A stretch of DNA of 64,000 bases from Omphiscola glabra. Lineage: Eukaryota; Mollusca; Gastropoda; Lymnaeidae. The notes under the pieces were generated by a model. It was not told the DNA's origin. It saw nothing but the letters and a program-made list of their open reading frames with translations, and did no database searches. The stretch is from the NCBI GenBank assembly GCA_964017045.1, contig OZ024807.1:17225941-17289940 (forward strand), in the 5' to 3' direction. The translations under genes were made by a program, and so were the position numbers. Each line of letters begins with the position of its first letter. Positions within the stretch are counted from its first letter, which is position 1. Positions 33,920 to 43,696 of this stretch are shown here, piece by piece.

Positions 33920-36900
33920 CTTTTTGTATTCAAAACAGGAATGTGTATCAGTGTTATATAACTCAATCGTGGCAACATTAATTCTTTAAAATATATTAAA
34001 AAATACAATTTAAAAGATAGTTTTAAGAGAGAAAAAAGTGTTTGGTACCTTTATTATCTATAACTATGTAATAGGGGTCACTAGCATCAGATTGGGGAGC
34101 CTCGACAGTTGCTTTGTCAGCAAATGTGCAGGAGAATTCAAGCCCATTGTCGAACTGACGCAAGTTAGCAAACAGCAAATGTCCTTCTTCATTGGTTCTC
34201 ATCTGGAATAAACCAATTTATGGATGGAGATTTGAAACAGAACAGAAATAACAGCTGCAAAGTTGGTTAAATAATTTCACTGCCTCAGATTCAATCCTCA
34301 GTCTTAGTTAACAGCTTCAATCCCGTGACTTATTCCCCAGATTCAATCCTCAGCCTTATTGCCCAGCTTCAACTTCAATCCACAGTGTGAATCCCCAACT
34401 TCAATCCCAGCATTATTCCCCAGCTTTAATCCCCAGCTTTAATCCCCAGCCTTATTCCCCAGCCTTATTCCCCAGCCTTATTCCCCAGCTTCAATACCCA
34501 GCCTTATTCCGCAGCGTCGATCCCCAGCCTTATTCCCCAGCTTCAATCTCCAGCCTTATTCCCCAGCTTCAATCTCCAGCCTTAAACACCAGCTTCAATT
34601 CCCAGCTTCAATTCCCAGCTTCAATACTCAGCCTTATTTCCCGACGTTAATCCCCATCCTTATCCCCCACCTTTAATCCCAGCCTTAATCGCCAACTTCA
34701 ATATTCCCTAACTTCAATCTCCAGCTTCAATCCTCAGCCTTATTCACCAGCTTCAATCCTCAGCCTTATTCCCCAGCTTCAATCCTCAGCCTTATTCCCC
34801 AGCTTCAATCCTCAGCCTTATTCCCCAGCTTCAATCCTCAGCCTTATTCCCCAGCTTCAATCCTCAGCCTTATTCCCCAGTTTCAATCAACAGAGTGAAT
34901 CATTAACACCTGGTCAAAATCCGGCAAAAATCAGCCGTCACAAGTCATGGACTTTCAATCAATTAATGATAAGATCGACTTGAAAATTTGAAAGAATGTG
35001 TTGTCATCGGGAGGGAGTCTGTGCGCCAAGTTTCAGCTCGATACGTTGACTGGAAGTGGGTCAACTAGCCGGCCGAAGATTTTTGCCAGCCACCCACGAA
35101 CAAAAGCGATTTTTTAAAAGGGTGTTGGTTTTGGAATGCAGGCAAACAAAGAAAATATCTCGTCTTTCTTAAAAGAGCCGAAAAACAAGTTGATAATTCT
35201 TTTTGATGATACATCAATCATATGGTAATATTGATAAATGCGCGTCAAAATATCAGATCGAAAAACAGGAGCCCACTGAATGGGATATAATGGGATTTTT
35301 TTAGACATGGATTATGCAGGTAAAAATTTGTGTTGAGAAATATCCATTTTTACGATATTCAATAGATAGATAATATAATTTTATGGGGTGTCTGAGTACT
35401 GATTCTGTGAAATAATGTGTGTGGAGCCATTTGGGCCACCTAATGCTGTTAATGATGTCAGTCTAATTGTGTCTTCGGACACTGCCAATGATGTCACTCC
35501 CACTGTGTCATCTGTGTGTCATTGTGTCATCATTGTGTCAATGATGTCAGTCCTAATGTTTCCCCTGATATTATTAATTGTGTCAGTCTACATGTGTCAC
35601 CAGCCATTTAACACAACACTCACCCTCCCGTCTTGTATTCCTTCGATGGTTTCAGGAAGCTTCCACGTGATCAGGTGGCCCAGGTTGTGATCGTGAGGCA
35701 AAGAGTTGGACTTTGAATGACACTCCAGAACGAGAGTTTCTGAAAGGATTGGCTTCTTCTGTACTACCACAGTTGGCTTTTCAGGTTTTCCTGGGGTAAC
35801 AGATTTTTTTAAAGAGGGGGTTGGGTGTATTTTTGGGGACACTTTTATGTGCGGATCCTAAAAAAGGGGGAAATAATACATACATTCATCCATACATTCA
35901 TACATACATACATTCATACATACATTCATACTTACATTCATTCATACATACATTCATACATACATACATTCATACATACATACATACATTTATACATACA
36001 TTCATACATACATACATACATTCATACATTCATTCATACATACGTACATTCATACATACATAAATTCATACATACATTCATATATACATTCATACATACA
36101 TTTATACATACATACATTCATACATACTTATAGCCATGCATGCATTGATACATACATTCATAAACATATTCTCACATACATTCATACACACATTCCTATA
36201 CATTCATACATGCATTCATGCATGCACTCATACATACATTCATACACACATTTATATACATTCATAGATACATTCATAGGTACAGTCACACATACATACA
36301 TTCATACATTGATTCTTTGAAACAATCCATCTCACATACATTCAAACATACATTCCTGCACACAACCATACAAATCCAAATGCGTACCGATTAAAGCACA
36401 TACTTAGTATAATTAACAGCTGTCCACAATCTGGGATGACTTTCTTGGATGACCCCCCCTGATAGCACCTGTAGGTTCCAGCGAGGTCAGCCGTTGCTCC
36501 ATCAAATCTCAGATTAAAAGTCCTGTGGCTGACAGTCACCAACATCCTTTGATCAAATGGTGGGGGCAATTTGTACTCTAGGTTTCTATAGATATAGATC
36601 GCATCTAATGGCTCACTGCCGTTATGATGATCGAGGGAAAATCTAAAAATTGACAAATCACCCGTGTCGGGTACTGTGATACTCACATTGAATTTCTGGT
36701 GCAACACAACGGCCTGAGTTGTAAATGTGCATGTCATCCCTGAAAAGGATTGGGTATTTTAGATTGTTCATATTAATTCTGCTTTCATTGGGGAAGTGTT
36801 GGGAGGTTGTTGTCAAAAGGTCCCAAAGTACGATTTTTAAAAAAAAACTAAAATGAATACAACCTTTTATTGTTTACAGTGTGTGGGGGGAAGGGGGGGG

Positions 36901-38253
36901 GGTGAGAGTAATGAACAATGTGGTTTGGGGAGTATCTGACAATGCTGTGTCGAGAATGTGGAACAACGGTGGGTTAACATTGTTCATCATTATTGTGTGA
37001 TGAGAAAATCTGACTATGGGAGTTGAAGATATCTGACAAAGTGGATTTCTGAATATCTGACAATAGTGATATTAGATTATTGGACAGCAATCGGGGGACG
37101 AGAGTTTTTGACCATGGTGGGTTGAGAGTCTAGTACAAAGCGTAGCGTTGAGGCGTGGGGCCCAGGTGTTTTCGGGAGGTTTAGCAGATTTTGCATCTGT
37201 TGACCGAATGCCCCTCACTAGATCTCCCGGGGGAAGCCAGGGCGGTAGGGGAACCCTACGAGAGGAAAATGTTGTATGGCACAGCTCAGAAGATGGAGCT
37301 TGTTGCCAACTTACTAGCCGGGGTCATTAGAGAGTAATCTCAGACCTTAACCAGAATTTGTGTGTTAGTTAGTAGATTTTGCGTACGGGAGAGAGGTAAA
37401 TGTTAGATTTAGGGTTTAAATTGAAGGATATGATAATGAGGGAAGTTTGATCGTTTCAGGCAGCAATGCTTATTCAATCGATGAAATCTTTAAATTATGA
37501 AATTGACTAAAATTGCATTAATTGAATTCAGTGCTCTCTAATTTTAGTAGCTTAGAATAAAATGATTTTGGAGAGTTCTCAAAAAGTAATAAAAAGAAAT
37601 GGACAAATCCTATTACTAATATGTAATGAAGTCAATTTTCTTTTTATATATTAGAACGAGTGGGCAAACTAATAATAATGTACCACAGTGACGTAACAAG
37701 AGTAGCTCGAATAGATTTTCTTTCCATGAAAGGGGTGGCAAAAATTGTTGTAGTAAGTACCTCAAACTTGCTTTAACACGAGGGCTAATTCAGATAGATC
37801 GTACCTCATCATTAGGTTTAGGGATCGATTTAGGGTTCAGGTTAGGTTTAGGGATAGATTTAGGGTTCAGGTTAGGTTTAGGGATAGATTTAGGGTTCAG
37901 GTTAGGTTTAGGGATAAATTTAGGGTTCAGGCAACCAAGATGGCGGCCATGGTAAAAAAAACGTGCTACGACCTATCCGAATTTACCAAAACGAGTAATG
38001 TGCTTGTGGTAGTTGCTGCGTCTGCCAAAAAATGGCTATGTTGGAAGTGAGCTTTCTTGTTAGGAATAGTTTACCATCCCCTCTCCCCCTCCCCCCCCCC
38101 CCCCAAAAAAAAATAAATAAATAAATAATAAATCACCACAGAGCGTCATTAAAATTTAGAACATGTGATAGCAAGGATAGACTTACGTTGTTTGAGAAGC
38201 ATTTCTAGCCAAACAAATAGAATTAGTGCTTGTCTAAACAAACTCGATGCCAT
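28254..38253 (-). CDS. Secreted three-Ig-domain protein, paralogue of the convergent gene (6 exons, 347 aa)
   Basis: Exons in transcript order: 38253-38187, 36739-36404, 35790-35624, 34202-34049, 33919-33742, 28395-28254. The lengths sum to 1044 nt (348 codons with TAG), every junction is AG/GT and phases match. Domains are signal peptide, IgA (one exon), IgB (two exons, phase 0 split) and IgC (two exons, phase 2 split), with the stop right after the last beta strand. It corresponds exon by exon to the plus-strand gene but without the duplicated domains, the long linker or the basic tail. No lectin, membrane or anchor segment is present. A secreted recognition or binding role is inferred from relationship to gastropod Ig-bearing immune proteins, not shown. 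Confidence 0.82.
28440..29650. repeat. 36-bp minisatellite, about 33 copies
   Basis: Unit tcactcctgctcacacaatc acatccatcaaactaa with acaatc/attatc and ccatca/ccatta variants. In the middle (28780-29180) attatc-ccatta and attatc-ccatca alternate, a 72-bp dimer. It starts 45 bp upstream of the last IgC exon of the minus-strand gene. Confidence 0.96.
29695..29893 (-). mobile_element. LINE 3' tail, tandemly triplicated
   Basis: Three copies of a unit of about 65 bp contain catgtagggccctggcctgc. On the minus strand each reads EWKDVVEQARALHGL, the C-terminal tail seen at 1080-1140 (WREIVRQAKALHG) and 55560-55620. Only this tail is repeated, inside the last intron of the minus-strand Ig gene. Confidence 0.7.
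30271..30976. mobile_element. GC-rich 706-bp retroposed element with 14-bp target duplication
   Basis: A GC-rich block sits in AT-rich intron DNA and is flanked on both sides by AGTTATAGGTTTAC (30257-30270 and 30977-30990). The perfect 14-bp direct repeat is typical of retrotransposition. Short open stretches on both strands are not recognisable proteins. A diverged partial copy lies at 32185-32490. The element class is unknown; it could be a LINE 5' region or a composite SINE. Confidence 0.7.
30991..32184. other. AT-rich intronic DNA, nothing recognised
   Basis: No reading frame, tandem array or transposon end was seen on either strand in this part of the minus-strand gene's last intron. 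The same holds for 32491-33110. Confidence 0.6.
32185..32490. repeat. Diverged partial copy of the GC-rich element
   Basis: Shared phrases with 30580-30710 include ctaggcaaccgttt-gtccca, acgaggtagaa, tttagagggcg and ccccgggatggg. The order is the same and spacing similar. No flanking duplication was found. Confidence 0.55.
33113..33259. mobile_element. Candidate short MITE
   Basis: Left CAGAGGCGTAGCTAGAATG and right inverted AGAGGCTTAGCTAAAGATG are similar inverted ends about 147 bp apart, resembling the GCGTAG end of the element at 13765. No target duplication is visible. Confidence 0.4.
33335..33640. repeat. CACTCACACACCAACACC-type array
   Basis: Degenerate 18-bp units, about 16 copies, ending 100 bp downstream of the donor of the 33742-33919 exon (minus strand). 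Confidence 0.9.
34049..35790 (-). CDS. Exons 3-4 of minus-strand Ig gene: IgB domain
   Basis: Exons 35790-35624 and 34202-34049, split in phase 0. The first half runs RKPEKPTVVV, LVLECHSKS, LPHDHNLGHLITW; the second LEFSCTFADK and ASDPYYIVID. The canonical Cys-Trp-Cys core is complete. The intron (34203-35623) contains a cattatTCCCCAGCTTCAAT-type array. Confidence 0.8.
34310..34890. repeat. TTATTCCCCAGCTTCAATCC-type array
   Basis: Mixed 13-bp half units (ccccagcttcaat, cctcagccttatt) that combine into regular 26-bp units at 34740-34890. Lies inside the intron splitting IgB of the minus-strand gene. Confidence 0.93.
35875..36315. repeat. CATA/CATT tetranucleotide array
   Basis: About 440 bp of cataca, cattcata units, between IgA and IgB of the minus-strand gene, ending about 90 bp from the IgA exon donor. 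Confidence 0.95.
36404..36739 (-). CDS. Exon 2 of minus-strand Ig gene: IgA domain
   Basis: A 336-nt exon encodes the whole domain. Landmarks are RFSLDHHNGSEPLDAIYIY, FDQRMLVTV, LAGTYRCYQGG and PDCGQLLIIL. As in the plus-strand copies, the B-strand position (FNVSITV) has no cysteine; cysteines occur in MTCTF, YRC and PDC, an odd number. The acceptor is ttttcag and the donor GTATGT. Confidence 0.82.
37135..37345. other. GC-rich island in intron 1 of the minus-strand gene
   Basis: A block with tctcccgggggaagccaggg and gcggtaggggaaccctac stands out from AT-rich surroundings. It could be a piece of the same class as 30271-30976, but no shared long phrase was found. Confidence 0.3.
37810..37935. 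repeat. 30-bp repeat with TTAGGG-like phrases, four copies
   Basis: Unit ttaggtttagggatagattt agggttcagg. It holds tttaggg and ttaggt twice per unit, resembling degenerate animal telomere repeats, in the first intron of the minus-strand Ig gene. Confidence 0.85.
38187..38253 (-). CDS. Exon 1 of minus-strand Ig gene: signal peptide
   Basis: ATG at 38251-38253 (read on the minus strand) encodes MASSLFRQALILFVWLEML and then LKQ, a hydrophobic leader, followed by donor GTAAGT. The phase 1 end matches exon 1 of the plus-strand paralogue. Signal-peptide quality is moderate because a Glu interrupts the core. Confidence 0.7.
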
Positions 38254-39304
38254 TGCTGTAACATGAAACAGGAAGTGTGTCACAGATCTGCCAGTCGACG
38301 AATGGCGTCATTGCACTTGTTCTATTAGAAATTTTAAAAGAAACGCATTAGTGATAGAACAAATCTTAAACAAAAGAGACAAAAGCTTAATTAACGTCTA
38401 ATCAAAAAAAATTTAGGGGGGAAAACTAATTTTTTAAAATATTTATTTCTTAAAATGTCTTAAACTTCATTACGCAAAGAAAGTATGTGCAGATGGGATG
38501 TAAGGCACTCTTTGAAGCTAAAGGATTTAAGTATTATTATTATAAATTACAAATACATTTAAAGTATCAACTAAGGAACTATTTTAAGCATTTTATATGC
38601 GTTTCAAAGTAATGAAAAAAATTTAATAATCCAATAATTTATTACACCGAAATGACATTTTTCGGAAAACCCAAATATCATTTGTTTTTTGGTGCGTTTT
38701 TTAGTTGTTGCTAATATTTCGAAATAAAATTAAAATTAATTTGTTCTAATTAATGATGCAAATGACGTCATAGCACGGTGCCTATTTAGCCAAATCTTTG
38801 ATTTAATAACCGCGCGTGAAAAAATTGATACTGTATTTTCCACTTCTTAAAAGTAAAATTAAAACATATAATTGTTTGATTTTTAAAATGTTAATAAAAC
38901 ACCTAAATATGTTAGCTTTCTATTTTTAACATTTAATTAATTTTTCCTTTTTTAAATTCCAAAAATAGAACTTTTATTTAATTTATAACGTTATAAAAAC
39001 TTAACCTTTAAATAAAAATAAAATGCCTTTTCAGTCAGTGAGTACAGCGAAACTCCGTAGCCAAATAGTATTCACTAACGCACTTATTACTCATCGAAAT
39101 AAGGACAAAGCATATGAAGTGCAAAAAATGTGTGATAGCGTATGGATAGGACAACAATCCGGTTGAAGATTTTTATTAATTTTATTAAAATCTGTGGGGA
39201 ATAGTTGGGGGCTGGGGGGTTGGTCGATACTTTTTTCTTCCCCAGGCAGGACAAGATACGTCTCAGAATAAAGGAATGCATTTGATAAGTAATTAACCTT
39301 CTTG

Positions 39305-40465
39305 TATCACGATGGTTAATGTTGATGCAGTAACCATTGTATCATGCTGGGGATGTTGATGTAGTAATCATTGTATCATGCTGGGGATGTTGATGTAGTA
39401 ATCATTGTATCATACTGGGGATATTGATGTAGTAACCATTGTATCATGCAGGGGGATGTTGATGCAGTAACCATTGTATCATGCTGGGGATGTTGATGCA
39501 GTAACCATTGTATCATGCTGGGGATGTTGATGTAGTAATCATTGTATCATGCTGGGGATGTTGATGCAGTAACCATTGTATCATGCTGCGGGATGTTGAT
39601 GCAGTAACCATTGTATCATGCTGGGGGATGTTGATGCAGTAACCATTGTATCATGCTGGGGATGTTGATGCAGTAACCATTGTATCACTCTGGGGGATGT
39701 TGATGCAGTAACCATTGTATCATGCTGGGGGATGTTGATGCAGTAACCATTGTATCATGCTGGGGATGTTGATGCAGTAACCATTGTATCACTCTGGGGG
39801 ATGTTGATGCAGTAACCATTGTATCATGCTGGGGATGTTGATGCAGTAACCATTGTATCATGCTGGGGATGTTGATGCAGTAACCATTGTATCATGCTGG
39901 GGATGTTGATGCAGTAACCATTGTATCATGCTGTGGATGTTGATGCAGTAACCATTGTATCATGCTGGGGATGTTGATGCAGTAACCATTGTATCACGCT
40001 GGGGATGTTGATGCTGTAACCATTGTATCACGCTGGGGATGTTGATGCAGTAACCATTGTATCATGCTGGGGAAGTTGATGCAGTAACCATTGTATCACG
40101 CTGGGGATGTCGATGCAGTAACCATTGTATCATGCTGAGGATGTTTATGTAGTAACCATTGTATCATGCTGGGGATGTCGATGCAGTAACCATTGTATCA
40201 CGTTGGGGATGTTGATGCAGCAACCATTGTATCATGCTGGGGATGTTGATGCAGTAACCATTGTATCACGCTGGGGATGTTGATGCAGTAACAATTGTAT
40301 CATGCTGGGGATGTTGATGCAGTAACCATTGTATCATGCTGGGGATGTTGATGCAGTAACCATTGTATCATGCTGGGGATGTTGATGCAGTAACCATTGT
40401 ATCACGCTGGGGATGTTGATGCAGTAACCATTGTATCATGCTGGGGATGTCGATGCGGTAACCAT
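39305..40465. repeat. 34-bp minisatellite, about 34 copies
   Basis: Unit tgttgatgcagtaaccattg tatcatgctgggga with atgc/acgc/actc variants. Intergenic, about 1 kb upstream of the minus-strand Ig gene. Confidence 0.96.
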
Positions 40466-40539
40466 CTTCTCCAATTCTGAAGATGCGAGGATACTGGGGA
40501 GTGTCGCAAGCACGGTGAGTTTGGCTGATCCACATCAGC

Positions 40540-40670
40540 TGAGCGTATCTGTATGTATAGAATCATTGAGTATATATGCATGTACAGAATCACTGAGTGT
40601 ATCAGCGTGTGCAGAATCACTGAGTGTATCTGCATGTACAAAATCATTGAGTGTGTCTGCGTGTACATAA
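40540..40670. repeat. 27-bp repeat, four to five copies
   Basis: Unit agaatcactgagtgtatctg catgtac. The sequence from 40670 to 42090 shows no gene. Confidence 0.8.
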
Positions 40671-42089
40671 TCATGTCACGCCTTTGAAACTGCTGCCCCC
40701 AACTAGCATACCCCCATTGCTTGTTGAATGGGCGTCACGTCGAGCCCTGTGTGCAACTGCAGGTTTTCTGTCCACATTAATAACAACCTTAGACCCCCGC
40801 CCCCGGTCATTCCAGAACGCTTTTAATTGCTGTTTTAAATTCGGTTATGCTAGGATTTGGATCATGAAGCATTTTTGCAAAATGACCATTAAAAAAGTGA
40901 TGCGGAGACTGAGTCATTTCTAAAATACAAACCAGCTACTTTAAAAGACTGCCCTTGATCTTTGTTGATTATAGTATTATGAAGATGACGTGTTAAAGCA
41001 CGCCTATCTCGCGCCCCACATGCATGACCACCTCGTGAACTCTTGTGACCCCCTTTGAAGTGTGGCTAGAAAAACCTTGTTTACAACATTTATTATCATC
41101 TCTTCCAGTCAGGAAAACTGTCGAAAATAATAGAAGATTCTGGACAAAACGGGAAGGCAAAACAATGTGTTAGGTGGTTCGAGAGACATTAGTAGGAAAG
41201 AGGGGGAGAGATTTTCTTTTGATCACGAGTCGTGCAGTGTGTCATTATTTAATACCTTGTTGTGTGTAAATTTTTCTATTTCCTCGTTGTACAATTCTTT
41301 GCTCGTTGTATTTTTATATACAGTACCGGTACCAGCAAATCTGTAAGTTTATAATTTTAATCAGATTCTTTCTCTATTGGATTTAGTTGAAACTCATACA
41401 TTAAAAACTTATTAATTGTAATTAGCTCTGGCTTTGAGTGTCGTTTTATTTGTTATTGTATTTAAACTTCGGTATCGTCCTTTATTATGGACTGTTTTTA
41501 GAACGAGCCATAGACAAAAGATAAGAGATTAAATTCTCCATTTATAACGGTCCGTAATAATAGGTGTGACGCAGACGTCGACAGAAAACTTCAGTCGCTT
41601 AAGCTGAAAGTGGTAGTCGGAGGGAATCATAGGAATTCGGGGTATTAAAACCGTTTCTCCCCCCCCCCCCCCGCCACAGCTCGTGAATATGTCTGCTCCG
41701 ATGACATTTCTATGTTAGGCCTTAACCTGCAGCCTGGTGCCGTTACAAAATTTACCGGTTATCAGATTGGGCAAGAGAATGATTGGAGTACGAACTTTCA
41801 GCAGATTGGGCATGAGAATGAATGAAATACGAACTTTCAGACAAAAAGTATGTGGTGGAATCCCTGTTGGCTTTTAAGTGTGAAGGAACTCTACAGGGCA
41901 TTGAACCATGTCCAATAACTCAATTTAACCATGGAGTACACAAACTGATATCTCACAGTCAGTAGGTCATTGATCCAGTAACGAATCATTAAAGCTTGCT
42001 GCCATCTTGTGTTTGGATGTAAGAATACCTCTTACTTAATAGCCAGTCGAATTGAGATAAACCCTAATGTTAACTCTCAATGATCGGCC

Positions 42090-42370
42090 TTGACATTTAG
42101 GCCATAGGTGGGATGACTTAAGACGCGAAAAATGCGGGTAAGGTCTGCCTAAAGTCACCGACCAGTAGAACATTAATCCCATACATAAGGCATTTTGTTC
42201 TCCAGATGTCCACTGAAGAGTTATGTGAATGCTTCTATTCCCACGTTGTGAGCCACGGTGCGCTCATCCCAAACAATCATCTTGCACTCCCAAATTTGCT
42301 GATATATATTTACACTGTTTCGAAATGTTGCACAAAGTTGCATCAGAGGGATTTAAGTTTTTAAGGCAGT
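42090..42370 (-). mobile_element. Helitron Pif1-like helicase relic
   Basis: The minus strand reads TLCNISKQ, then CKMIVWDERTVAH (Walker B, normally WDE) and, after one in-frame stop and a frameshift, INVLLVGDFRQTLPAFFAS. The CNISKQ - IVWDE - GDFRQTLP succession is characteristic of Helitron-encoded Pif1-family helicases. Stops show it is inactive. It lies between the divergent Ig gene and U2AF1. Confidence 0.8.
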
Positions 42371-43696
42371 TTGAAGGCAGAGTGCGCTGTCTTTCCAACA
42401 TCCAACAAAGTTGATTCTTTATAATTACGATAATATAATACTAAAATGCTATAGTATAGCCTACAAGAGGAAGCTAAAGAAATCGCGTTTTTTTAAAATT
42501 GTCTTTTCGTACGCTATGAAGCAACAGATTACTGATCAGTCATTATGCACTGTTAAATTAATATTACAGTCAAATCTAGTTAGACTAGTCGACTTTTGTC
42601 GATTTTGATGACGCGGATTAAATTTTTTAATGAGATATTTAAGTTCAACGAAAAAATGCACCAATAATTAATCTATGTCGTTATGACCCTAAATCCTATA
42701 ATGTGGTCAATTCATTGCCAGGCAGTCCCATTTAAGTTTAATTGACCCTGGTTGCCATCAGACATTTTTAATGCAGACAAAGCGGGTCACAAATTCTTTG
42801 AATAGCAATTTATTTTCGCTTCAAAACCAGAAAGAGGAATTTCTAAAGTTTTTACGAACAAATCATTTTATGTCCAATGTTTACTGTCAGTAAACGTATG
42901 GATAGTTGGCAACAATGCTTTGAGTTGAAGCATGCAACGTTTGTTAATTTATGTAAAGAAGAGAACCGTTGTTGAATTATATTTAATTTAAAAAATAACA
43001 ATAGTAATTTTATTTTGCGGTAAAATATGTTTTATAAATAATTTGTAAGGGAAATAATACAATATAATAAAAATTATTTGGTCCTTTTATTAAAAGGAAA
43101 TAAGTATTCATACTACACGTCATTTCCGGAATACATATGGTTAGTTAAAAATACGAGATTAATATAGAATCGACTACTTCAATATACTTGTGACAAAGAT
43201 TACCAATTACACAAGCCTAAAAATAATAATAATAATCTATTTCAGAACATTAAAAATGTGAATGTAATATATATTTTTTCTCTAAAGACGACTTTTATCA
43301 GCCCTGAGATTAGATAACAATTGATGCTAAATCGTGTAGCATTTACAATAAAGTAGCATATTAGTATTATTCTAATAATTAAATTTAAATTAGCCTAGTA
43401 AAAATAAATACATTAAATATAATATATATAAAAGGCAATTGATTTTTTTCTCATTTATTATTAGTTATTGCTTTCGTTAAATTTTTGTCTTAAACGTTAT
43501 CAAAAAAAATAGACTTACAATTAGAATTGCCATATAATATAATTGTTTTAAGTTATTCTTTTAGTAGTCGATATTTCACTCCAATCACCACGGCTAACAG
43601 TGCTTTTCGGAACTTCTTTTTGAGAAAGGTCTGTCTGACTCTGACCGTCAGTTTATTTACCAACGACAACGTCTTCTGTTTGACTTTGTTGGATAA
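42371..43696. promoter_or_regulatory. Upstream region of U2AF1
   Basis: AT-rich DNA without tandem arrays. The last 100 bp before the ATG are less AT-rich and contain ctgtctgactctgaccgtca; the transcription start must lie here or upstream. No TATA box could be assigned with confidence. Confidence 0.35.

Noticed and set aside
35821..36133. HTYIHTYIHS repeat frame
   Set aside because: Translation of the CATA/CATT simple array in an intron.
37800..37935. A true telomere or interstitial telomere
   Set aside because: Only four imperfect 30-bp units without a run of pure TTAGGG; reported only as a resemblance.
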